A stretch of 7,046 bases of DNA from Gemmatimonadota bacterium (GTDB lineage: Bacteria > Gemmatimonadota > Gemmatimonadetes > Gemmatimonadales > Gemmatimonadaceae), in contig QHUV01000413.1 in NCBI GenBank assembly GCA_003222065.1, positions 1 to 7,046 on the forward strand. The letters run 5' to 3'. The notes beneath the pieces are model-generated. The model worked only from the letters and a program-made list of their open reading frames with translations, made no database searches and had not been told where the DNA came from. Numbering within the stretch: position 1 is the first letter of the stretch; each line of letters opens with the position of its first letter. The translations under genes and the position numbers were made by a program. Shown in pieces: positions 1-5,891 of this stretch.

Positions 1-1241
1 AAACACACGATACCAACCAGCGCAAGACCGACGGTGAGCGCGACGAGATGATAGTGCACGCCGTAATCGAACAGATGGAAATGCTGCCACGCTTCGATCC
101 GCACGATGCCGATCACACCGAGGATCGATCCGAGCACGAGACCAGTCGGCAGCTCGCGCATCGCGATCCGCCACCAGTCGCCAATACGAATCTCGTGCAG
201 CGCCAGCGCGCGAATAATCAGTGACGTCGCCTGAGAGCCGGAGTTCCCCCCCGAGCTCATAACGAGTGGGATGAACATCGACAGCACGACGGCGCGGGCG
301 ATCTCCCCCTCGAAGTGCTGCATTGCCGTCGCCGTCAGCATCTCCGACAAGAACAGGGCGCACAGCCAGCCCCCCCGCTTGCGGATCATGTGGCCGAAGC
401 CGATCTCCATGTACGGTGCGTCGAGGGCTTCCATACCGCCGAACTTCTGGGCGTCCTCCGTCTGTTCGCGAACGATCGCGTCGATCACGTCGTCAACCGT
501 CACGATGCCGAGGACATGGCCGCCTTCGTCGATGACCGGTACGGCGAGGAGGTTGTACTTCGAGATCAGTCGAGCAACCTCCTCGCGATCGACGAGCGGC
601 CGCACACTGAGCGGCGGCCGCTGGTCGCCGACCGCCGTGACGACCGCTGTGCGTTCCGCCGTCATGAGCTCGCGCAATGATACGACGTGCACGAGCCGCT
701 GGTCCTGTGGATCGAGGACGTATACCGCGTAGACGGTCTCCTTCGCTCGTCCGACCTCCCCGATGTAGCGCAACGCTTCCTCCACCGTCCACGTTGCGGG
801 GATCGCGACGAACTCGGTCGTCATGATGCCGCCGGCGCTTTCCGTCGGATACTCGAGCAACATCTCGAGCGATCGCCGCGTCGGGGGCTCGAGGAGCTTC
901 AAGATCTTGACCCGATCCGTCTCCCTCAGCTCGCGGACGAGATCAGCACGCTGATCGGCGGACATGGCTTCGACGAGCGCGGCGGCCGCCTGCGGCGGCA
1001 TGCAGCTTACGATGCCGGCGCGATGTCGATCGAGCTCGGGCTCGTCGAACACCTGCACCGCGAGATCGAATGGCAGTGCGGCCATCACCTTGGCGCCCGC
1101 CTCGGGACCGAGCTCGCGCAACGCTTCAGCGACATCGGCGGCGCGCATGCCGGCGAGCGCTTCGGCAAGCTCGGAAGGATCTCCGTGCAACAGATAAAGC
1201 AGCTCTGGGGGAGCCGCGGTTCGCGACCCGTCGCTTGCCAT
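1..1241 (-). CDS. mgtE: Magnesium transporter MgtE, C-terminus cut by window edge
   Basis: Inner-membrane Mg2+ channel/transporter of the MgtE (SLC41-like) family. The frame is open from the start to base 1 and gives 413 residues; the family is usually about 450, so only the last transmembrane part is missing. Seen in order: a helical N domain (about residues 12-130), the SAGGIM motif (135-140) that opens the CBS pair, two CBS domains (about 141-205 and 206-260; LAVPVIDEGGHVLGIVTVDD belongs to the second), a plug-helix region (about 262-285), then hydrophobic helices from about residue 290. The family signature SSGGNSGSQA lies at 329-338 in the pore-lining part. In the family the cytosolic N and CBS domains bind Mg2+ and close the pore when cytosolic Mg2+ is high. 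The ATG at 1241 is preceded by GAGGA with 4 bases of spacing; a GTG directly before it is an alternative but sits too close to that site. No M-box-like leader was recognised in the 79 bp upstream. Confidence 0.96.
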   Translation of the reverse strand, partial: MASDGSRTAAPPELLYLLHGDPSELAEALAGMRAADVAEALRELGPEAGAKVMAALPFDLAVQVFDEPELDRHRAGIVSCMPPQAAAALVEAMSADQRADLVRELRETDRVKILKLLEPPTRRSLEMLLEYPTESAGGIMTTEFVAIPATWTVEEALRYIGEVGRAKETVYAVYVLDPQDQRLVHVVSLRELMTAERTAVVTAVGDQRPPLSVRPLVDREEVARLISKYNLLAVPVIDEGGHVLGIVTVDDVIDAIVREQTEDAQKFGGMEALDAPYMEIGFGHMIRKRGGWLCALFLSEMLTATAMQHFEGEIARAVVLSMFIPLVMSSGGNSGSQATSLIIRALALHEIRIGDWWRIAMRELPTGLVLGSILGVIGIVRIEAWQHFHLFDYGVHYHLVALTVGLALVGIVC

Positions 1242-1320
1242 CACGTCCTCGGCGTCTGTTAGGCCCGCTGTAAGACTCGCTGATCCCGGCCGCGGTTACG
1301 CTGCTCCGATCAAGCCGCCG

Positions 1321-1647
1321 TCAATCCTCGCGATCCTCCGGCGTGGTCGCTCGCGCCGACTTCGCCTTTCCCACGACGACGCCCTTTCTCGGACGGCCCC
1401 CCCTCGCGCGCTCGGCGTCAGCGGCAAGCATCGCATGGTACGCGCGGCGAGCCTGCTCCAGGGGATGATCGGGCGGTCGCGACCGTTCCGCACGCCGCGC
1501 CTTTTCGCGACGATAGTGCTCCCGCGCATCGGCATCGATGGGTTCGTCGACGACCGCCTCATGCGATTCCTGCTTCGTCCGGGTCTGCCCGGTGCGGCGA
1601 ATGCGGGTGGCGGTCCTTCGCTGTCGCTTGTGATCCCTTGTGGACAT
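1321..1647 (-). CDS. Small, highly basic hypothetical protein with AT-hook-like motif
   Basis: This gives 108 residues and matches no family I recognise. The ATG at 1647 has a good ribosome site (CAGGAGAG, about 6 bases upstream), which favours it over an in-frame upstream start at 1695. The N-terminal third is rich in Arg, Lys and Thr (TRDHKRQRRTATRIRRTGQ), the middle is an Arg/Glu/Ala-rich stretch likely to be helical (about 40-82), and residues 82-89 read RGGRPRKG, which resembles the GRP core of an AT-hook flanked by basic residues. The tail ends in an acidic EDRED. There is no signal peptide or membrane segment, and the composition suggests a largely disordered cytosolic protein. It could be a DNA- or RNA-binding accessory protein, but that rests only on composition and the short motif. 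It lies 79 bp upstream of mgtE on the same strand and may be co-transcribed with it. Codons are strongly GC-rich at the third position, as in its neighbours, which supports real coding. Confidence 0.72.
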   Translation of the reverse strand: MSTRDHKRQRRTATRIRRTGQTRTKQESHEAVVDEPIDADAREHYRREKARRAERSRPPDHPLEQARRAYHAMLAADAERARGGRPRKGVVVGKAKSARATTPEDRED

Positions 1648-1679
1648 CGGCGTCTCTCCTGAGTTTCGGGCGACCGCCC

Positions 1680-1710
1680 CTCGACGCGCAAACACCGTGC
1701 GCGCGTCGAG
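1680..1710. repeat. Perfect 10-bp inverted repeat in leader of the small basic protein gene
   Basis: CTCGACGCGC (1680-1689) and GCGCGTCGAG (1701-1710) are perfect reverse complements separated by 11 bases. The element lies 33-63 bp upstream of the start at 1647 in a region without genes. It is not followed by a T-tract on either strand, so it does not look like a Rho-independent terminator. It could be a 5' UTR hairpin or a dimeric regulator operator; the sequence alone does not decide. Confidence 0.5.
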
Positions 1711-1899
1711 ACGTAGCTGGTGCCGGTCAGCGAGGCGCTATCCTAACCAGACCCGGCAGGCATAAGTCTTGCCTTTTCCTTGATTAGCGAGATTGTAACT
1801 TTCGCGCTGGGCCGTCGCCGCCGATGGCCGGGGACGAGCGCGCCGCGCACGAATCACGCTGCATAACGAATGCGGCGCTGCGGCACCCGGAGGACGCGC
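1711..1899. other. Divergent intergenic region, no clear promoter
   Basis: Together with the hairpin region this 252-bp gap (1648-1899) separates the minus-strand basic-protein/mgtE genes from the plus-strand gene at 1900, so promoters for both directions should lie here. The stretch 1761-1800 is more AT-rich than its surroundings and is the likeliest promoter location, but I could not find a convincing pair of -35 and -10 boxes on either strand. No RNA gene or small ORF with a ribosome site was recognised. Confidence 0.3.
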
Positions 1900-2217
1900 G
1901 TGGACGAACGCCCGCTTGGACAGAACCTGACACCGCCGCGAGAGCACGGTTGGATCCCCGTCGCTACCGTCACTGGATTGCGGGAAGTGGTCGCCCGATA
2001 CCTCGCCGGCGGCCGCGACGTCGACAAAGACGTCGAGCACCTCGCGTCTTCCCTCGCGGCGGCCGCGCACGCCGGCGGACACGCTCCCGAGCGATTGCTG
2101 ATCGCGATTCGAGAGCTGTGGCGCGACTTCGCGTTCTCGCAACACGACCGGCTCCAACTGGCAGCGCTATACGATCGACTCGTACGGCGGACGATCGACC
2201 GCTACTACGAAGACTGA
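1900..2217 (+). CDS. Small helical hypothetical protein (105 aa)
   Basis: I do not recognise the family. The GTG at 1900 is preceded by GGAGG with 6 bases of spacing, an excellent ribosome site, and is preferred over an in-frame ATG at 1870 that has none. The 105-residue product has no signal peptide or membrane helix. After a Pro-containing N-terminus (1-20) it appears almost wholly alpha-helical: about 26-36, 42-60, 63-80 and 82-104. The last part (RLQLAALYDRLVRRTIDRYYED) is amphipathic and ends in aromatic and acidic residues. The spacing of helices resembles small four-helix bundle proteins of soil bacteria that are annotated only as hypothetical. It stands alone: it diverges from the small basic protein gene and converges on the protease gene, with 21 bp between the two stop codons. 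GC-rich third codon positions and the ribosome site argue that it is real. Confidence 0.72.
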   Translation: MDERPLGQNLTPPREHGWIPVATVTGLREVVARYLAGGRDVDKDVEHLASSLAAAAHAGGHAPERLLIAIRELWRDFAFSQHDRLQLAALYDRLVRRTIDRYYED

Positions 2218-2223
2218 GCGTCC

Positions 2224-2259
2224 CGTCATCCTCGGTCGCTACGCTCCCTCAGGATGACG
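2224..2259. repeat. Short palindromic intergenic repeat (REP-like)
   Basis: CGTCATCCT (2224-2232) and AGGATGACG (2251-2259) are perfect 9-bp inverted repeats around an 18-base centre. Read on the minus strand, the element has the pattern GTCATCCTGAGG..GCGTAGCGAC..AGGATGAC, which I recognise as a type of short palindromic repeat found many times between genes in several bacterial phyla. It sits between two convergent genes, 6 bp past the plus-strand stop codon, and could fold as a hairpin in both transcripts. It has no T-tract, so a terminator role is only possible. It overlaps the 3' end of the protease gene and provides that gene's final codons and stop. Confidence 0.65.
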
Positions 2260-2961
2260 AACTGGTTCTAAGCTTCGCGCCGCGCGCGCTTCGCTCCCCG
2301 CGCCCATCCAGACGAATAGCGCGATCAGCACCCAGAACGGATTCCAGACGTAGAGCCCGACCATGCCTAACACAAGCGCCAGCGCGCGGCCGACGCGCGC
2401 GGCGATTGCCGTGGCTCGCGCATAACTCTGCATGCGCAGCGCCAGCAGCGCGCGGAGGACGCGCCCACCGTCCATCGGAAAGGCCGGCAACAGATTGAAG
2501 AGCGCGAGCACGATGTTGACGAAGACGAGTTGGTACAAGAACGCTCTCGTCGACGTGATGATGTCGATGTTGTACAGGTCAGTGCTCGGCGTGCTGCCCG
2601 TGAGCCTCACGACCGCATAGAGCACCGCCGCCAGGGCAACGTTCACGGCCGGTCCGGCAAGCGCGACGAGCAGCTCCTGCCGCGGATTGCGCGGCATGCG
2701 CTCGAGCCGCGCGACGCCGCCGATGGGAAGCAGAATGATGTCTCTCGTGAGAATCCCAAAGCGTCGCGCCGTGAGGGCGTGCCCGAGCTCGTGCATGACC
2801 ACGATGGCGAACAGCGCGACGGTGTAGACCATCGCCCCGCCGATCGCGGCCAGGCCTCTCGAGTACTCTTGAAACACAACCCATGCCAGGAGCAGGAGGA
2901 AGGTGGCATGCACGTACAGATCGATGCCCGCGATGCGTCCGAGGCGCCAAGATGCCCTCAT
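2239..2961 (-). CDS. Site-2 protease family (M50) intramembrane zinc metalloprotease
   Basis: This 240-residue polytopic membrane protein belongs to the M50 site-2 protease family (SpoIVFB-like group), which cleaves membrane-embedded substrates such as anti-sigma factors. The zinc site HELGH is at residues 57-61 inside a hydrophobic helix, and the second conserved motif NLLPAFPMDGG (156-166) supplies the third ligand, Asp164. GIDLYVHATFLLLLAW (12-27) is the typical first helix, and ALAGPAVNV (100-108) is another family landmark. A final helix pair covers about 192-220. Many relatives continue after this point into a pair of CBS domains, for about 360-390 residues in total; here the protein stops soon after VWMGAGSEA and ends in RHPEGA, encoded by the palindromic repeat. 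The ATG at 2961 overlaps the stop of the upstream DUF3108 gene as ATGA, implying translational coupling, and yields the normal family N-terminus MRASWRLGRIAGI. No substrate can be named from the context. Confidence 0.93.
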   Translation of the reverse strand: MRASWRLGRIAGIDLYVHATFLLLLAWVVFQEYSRGLAAIGGAMVYTVALFAIVVMHELGHALTARRFGILTRDIILLPIGGVARLERMPRNPRQELLVALAGPAVNVALAAVLYAVVRLTGSTPSTDLYNIDIITSTRAFLYQLVFVNIVLALFNLLPAFPMDGGRVLRALLALRMQSYARATAIAARVGRALALVLGMVGLYVWNPFWVLIALFVWMGAGSEARAARSLEPVRHPEGA

Positions 2962-4085
2962 CGCGCTGGCGCGACCGAGGCCGCGGCGGTGTCCCAAGGC
3001 GTGCCGGCACGCCTGTTTCGCAAATACAAATTGAGCGAGCCGAACTTGAGCGATGACTTGAGCTGCACCAGCGTGCGCGTGCTGTCGTCCGTGAACCAGA
3101 TCTCGGCGTGCCCACCCTCGCCAAAGATGCCCGACGTCTTGATCACGGGCCTAACGACGATGGTGTTGAACTTGCCGGCAGGCACCTTGATCGTATCCTT
3201 CCGCTCGACGATGACCCGCACTGGATTCTTTTCCGGCCGGAAGTAGCGGGCGAATTCGTACGTCTTCCCGACCTCGAGCGGGATACTCCGCAGGAAGAAC
3301 AAAAAGGAAGCTTCGTCGAGGGGATCGGCAACCGTCGGGGTTTCTGGCTTCCCGTTCTCGCTGAGCATCGTACGGTTCGGAAAGAACTCGAAGTCGCGCT
3401 GCCGGTCGTATTTGCCCTCGTCGATGTTCTGGACGGCGCGCAATGTCGAGAATGACCGCGGGTCGAACCAGCTCTCATAGCTGTCGTTCACGCGATAGAT
3501 GCGAATGCCGCCCTTCACCACGAACGAGACGTGCACCGCAGGAGCGCCGCGAATGCCATCCAAACCGAGCACCTCGAGCGTCGCATTGCCGACGCCGAGA
3601 AAGCCGTACTTCACTTGATACTCGAGCCGCTCGCCGTTCGCGAAGGGCAGGTGGGCGAGGGCGATGGCGAGTGCGGACGGCTCCGGCGGTGGAGGCGGCA
3701 TGGCGGGCGCTTTCGCGACGGTCGCCGCCGTCGACGCTGCCACGGTGCTGGACTCGCGCTTGACCACCGCCGAATCCCTCGGCGCAGTCGCCGCGGCCTT
3801 AGCCGTAGACGACGACCGCGCGATGATCCCGCGTGGCGGCGCTGGCTTGGTTGTCGTAGTCGCGGACGACACGCCTGGACTTGTCCTTGGCGAGACCGCC
3901 GCTGTCGTGCTTCCGGCGCTCATCTCCTTGTTGGACTGCGGTTGAGCGCGATTGCGACAGCTGGCTGTCGCAATCGCGACAAGAAAGAGCAAGACCGCTC
4001 TTCCAACAGTCGAGGTGAGGAGCGCGACAACGATAGTGCAGTCGAATTCTCTACGAGGTGACCGCCACCGCGCCGGGATCGACAC
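2958..4085 (-). CDS. DUF3108 domain protein, probable lipoprotein or exported protein
   Basis: The C-terminal two thirds (about residues 146-360 of 375) fit DUF3108. It opens with LPFANGERLEYQVKYGFLGVGNATLEV and continues through SYESWFDP, KYDRQRDFEF, the Asp/Leu-rich DPLDEASFLFFLRS, VPAGKFNT and EIWFTDDSTR. Family members are beta-rich envelope proteins without a firm biochemical role. The N-terminus has a hydrophobic segment ending in LVAIATASC; Cys43 may be a lipidated cysteine, although Thr at -3 makes a weak lipobox. Residues 54-137 form an Ala/Ser/Thr/Pro-rich linker. The start is uncertain. The GTG at 4085 has no evident ribosome site and lies inside the divergent gene that begins at 4058. 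A TTG at 3992 has GGAAGAG 5 bases upstream but would leave a signal sequence without basic residues. The gene is coupled (ATGA) to the site-2 protease downstream. Confidence 0.87.
   Translation of the reverse strand: MSIPARWRSPRREFDCTIVVALLTSTVGRAVLLFLVAIATASCRNRAQPQSNKEMSAGSTTAAVSPRTSPGVSSATTTTKPAPPRGIIARSSSTAKAAATAPRDSAVVKRESSTVAASTAATVAKAPAMPPPPPEPSALAIALAHLPFANGERLEYQVKYGFLGVGNATLEVLGLDGIRGAPAVHVSFVVKGGIRIYRVNDSYESWFDPRSFSTLRAVQNIDEGKYDRQRDFEFFPNRTMLSENGKPETPTVADPLDEASFLFFLRSIPLEVGKTYEFARYFRPEKNPVRVIVERKDTIKVPAGKFNTIVVRPVIKTSGIFGEGGHAEIWFTDDSTRTLVQLKSSLKFGSLNLYLRNRRAGTPWDTAAASVAPAR
3947..3978. repeat. Perfect 14-bp inverted repeat over the lipobox codons
   Basis: CGCGATTGCGACAG (3947-3960) and CTGTCGCAATCGCG (3965-3978) are exact reverse complements with a 4-base centre, CTGG. 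On the minus strand the element lies within the DUF3108 coding region and encodes the residues around AIATASCRNRA, that is, the signal-peptide end and the putative lipidated cysteine. It could form a very stable RNA hairpin. No T-tract follows on either strand, so it is not a standard terminator. Confidence 0.75.
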
Positions 4086-5179
4086 AATTTTTCAACCCGA
4101 TTCGGAAAGGTAGCGTCGCGAGCGACGAACACGTTTACGATCGACTGACGGGCGCCCCGCTCTCGTTCGACGTCGTTGGCGGCGACGTCGCGCGTGGCGG
4201 AGGAGTCCGGAACGCCGACTCGACTTCACAATACATTCGCGTCTTGCTTGCTCGACCTGTGCCCGCCGAAGGCGAGGCTCGTATCCTCATCGACAAGACG
4301 TACTACGATCCCAAAAGCTATTTCGAGGAGAACGGGCTACTCGTTTTCAGCCGTCCGCTCGGCATCAAGCGCAACGCAATCGTTCTTCCATTGGGATACG
4401 AGGTTGTCTCTTGCACCGTTCCATCGCAGGTGATCGAGGAATCGGATGGACGACTCTCCCTGAGCTTTTGGAACTCGATGCCGGGCGATGCAGCGCTCAC
4501 CGTCAAAGCACGACGGCTGGCCGGCACACCGGCACGACGACCATCGACGGCCGGAACCAATCCCCTCCGAAACACCGCGGCGCCGCCGGCGCCCGCCGCG
4601 ATGCGTTTGCCGCTCGACGAGCGGGCGCACCAGAATCGCGAGATCGTCTACTTTTTTCAGCAGCCCGAGACGCACGCATTCGACCTGTACCATGACTACA
4701 CGGAATCGCGCCCGGGCGTCGACAAATACTTGAACGTCGTCCGCGCCGGGAGTACGGTGGCCCATCCTTCGGCCCGAATTCTCGATACGGGCGAGGAGCT
4801 GAAGTGGGAGGTTGTGACCGGCGATGCCATTCGTCGGGCGGGTCTCGATGTATCCGACGTGACGCCTCAGACCCAAGTGGTGGTCTTTCATTTCGCGCCG
4901 GTCAAGCCGAACGGATCGGTGCGATTACGTATGTACGAGACATACACCGACAGCGTTCGCTATCGGCTCGACGGTGACCTGCTCGTGTGGGATCGCTCGT
5001 TCGGGCGGCCGGCGAACGCAGTGGTACTGCCGGCGGGCTGGTATGTCACGAACAGTGCGATTCCGGCAACGATCAGCGAGACGGCGGACGGGCGCGTACG
5101 TCTCGATTTCATCAATCCACGGCCCGATGAGATCGATGTATTTCTCACGGCGCGCCGGCGCGAGCGGGCGAGGCCATGA
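4058..5179 (+). CDS. Unrecognised protein made of two tandem copies of one domain
   Basis: The 373 residues match no family I know. The protein is an internal duplication. Residues 74-153 align without gaps to 288-367 with 29 of 80 identities by hand count, including LLV.. (94-96 and 308-310), NA.VLP.G (106-113 and 320-327) and DGR (130-132 and 344-346). Residues 11-40 also align with 224-253 at 9 of 30 identities. The alternating pattern and many Val, Tyr and Arg residues suggest beta-rich domains. A Pro/Ala/Arg-rich linker (about 154-185) joins the copies. There is no signal peptide or membrane helix from this start, although the domain and linker style would suit an envelope protein. The GTG at 4058 is the only ordinary start near the 5' end, but it has no convincing ribosome site and lies 28 bp inside the divergent DUF3108 frame. 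The stop is 15 bp before the response regulator, so the two are likely co-transcribed. Coding is near certain because the duplication is preserved at protein level. Confidence 0.85.
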   Translation: MTATAPGSTQFFNPIRKGSVASDEHVYDRLTGAPLSFDVVGGDVARGGGVRNADSTSQYIRVLLARPVPAEGEARILIDKTYYDPKSYFEENGLLVFSRPLGIKRNAIVLPLGYEVVSCTVPSQVIEESDGRLSLSFWNSMPGDAALTVKARRLAGTPARRPSTAGTNPLRNTAAPPAPAAMRLPLDERAHQNREIVYFFQQPETHAFDLYHDYTESRPGVDKYLNVVRAGSTVAHPSARILDTGEELKWEVVTGDAIRRAGLDVSDVTPQTQVVVFHFAPVKPNGSVRLRMYETYTDSVRYRLDGDLLVWDRSFGRPANAVVLPAGWYVTNSAIPATISETADGRVRLDFINPRPDEIDVFLTARRRERARP

Positions 5180-5194
5180 CCAATCGACGCCGGC

Positions 5195-5890
5195 ATGGAC
5201 AAGGCTGCCAACATTCTCATCATCGACGACGAGCCGCAGATTCGCAGCGCGGTGAAAAACGCGCTGCGCGAGGTCGCGGACCGGATTGGTGAAGCCGCCA
5301 CGGGGGCGGAGGGGCTCACCGCGGCGGTGACCGAGCGTCCAGAGCTCGTTGTCCTCGATCTCGGCCTGCCGGACTCGGCAGGCGTTGACGTCTGCCGAGA
5401 GCTGCGACGTCTTCTCGCGGCGCCGATCATCGTGTTGTCGGCGCGGCACTCTGAAGATGAGAAAGTTCTGCTCCTGAATGCCGGCGCGGACGACTACGTG
5501 ACGAAGCCGTTCAGCGTCCTCGAGCTGGCGGCGCGCGCGCGGGCGCAGCTCCGCCGCGCACGAACCGGCGCGCCGGCGACGCCCGCGCCAATGACGATTC
5601 ACGGGCTCAGTATCGATCCCGTCACACGCCGCGTCGACCGCGACGGCCGGCAGATTCATCTCACACCTATCGAATGGCAGATTCTCAGTACGCTCGTCAG
5701 CGCGGGCGGCCGCACCCTCACCCACCAGCAGATCTTCGACGCCGTGTGGAGTCGCCAGTTCGGCAGTCCGCAGCAGTACCTTCGCGTCCATATCACGAAC
5801 CTTCGGCGGAAGATCGAGATCGATCCGGCATCGCCACGGATCGTGATCACGGAACCCGGCGTCGGCTATCGCGCCGACGTCATACGCTGA
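5195..5890 (+). CDS. OmpR/KdpE-type response regulator
   Basis: Cytosolic DNA-binding output protein of a two-component system, 231 residues, the normal family length. The receiver domain (about 5-120) has the acidic pocket Asp11/Asp12, the phospho-acceptor Asp55 in LVVLDLGLP, Ser82 in the conserved Thr/Ser position (IIVLSAR), and Lys104 in the TKPF loop. The winged-helix DNA-binding domain (about 133-231) contains LTPIEWQIL, LTHQQIFDAVW, the recognition-helix region YLRVHITNLRRKIE and the terminal hairpin TEPGVGYRAD. The LDLGLP and GADDYVTKPF wording and the YLRVHITNLRRK segment place it nearest to KdpE, the regulator of the Kdp potassium pump in Escherichia coli, but no kdpFABC genes are in the window, so the symbol is not assigned. 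The ATG at 5195 has no strong ribosome site, consistent with coupling to the gene upstream. The kinase gene begins one base after its stop codon. Confidence 0.95.
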   Translation: MDKAANILIIDDEPQIRSAVKNALREVADRIGEAATGAEGLTAAVTERPELVVLDLGLPDSAGVDVCRELRRLLAAPIIVLSARHSEDEKVLLLNAGADDYVTKPFSVLELAARARAQLRRARTGAPATPAPMTIHGLSIDPVTRRVDRDGRQIHLTPIEWQILSTLVSAGGRTLTHQQIFDAVWSRQFGSPQQYLRVHITNLRRKIEIDPASPRIVITEPGVGYRADVIR

Positions 5891-5891
5891 C

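Noticed and set aside
271..1262. Several plus-strand open frames opposite mgtE
   Set aside because: They are shadows of an unambiguous MgtE coding frame that is open over the entire interval on the minus strand.
1242..1320. Possible magnesium riboswitch (M-box) in front of mgtE
   Set aside because: The 79-bp gap is too short for an M-box and shows none of its conserved elements that I could recognise.
1296..1691. Alternative minus-strand frame (131 codons) overlapping the small basic protein gene
   Set aside because: It lacks a ribosome site, while the chosen frame has a good one and GC-rich third codon positions.
1755..1777. Imperfect 6-bp stem (GGCAGG/CTTGCC) followed by TTTT, resembling a plus-strand terminator
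   Set aside because: No plus-strand gene lies upstream of it in the window, the stem is short with a G-T pair, and the T-run is only four long.
3531..4061. Plus-strand open frames opposite the DUF3108 gene, including Ala/Gly-rich ones around 3664-3945
   Set aside because: Their composition merely mirrors the Ala/Ser/Thr/Pro linker of the DUF3108 protein on the other strand, and they have no ribosome sites or domains.
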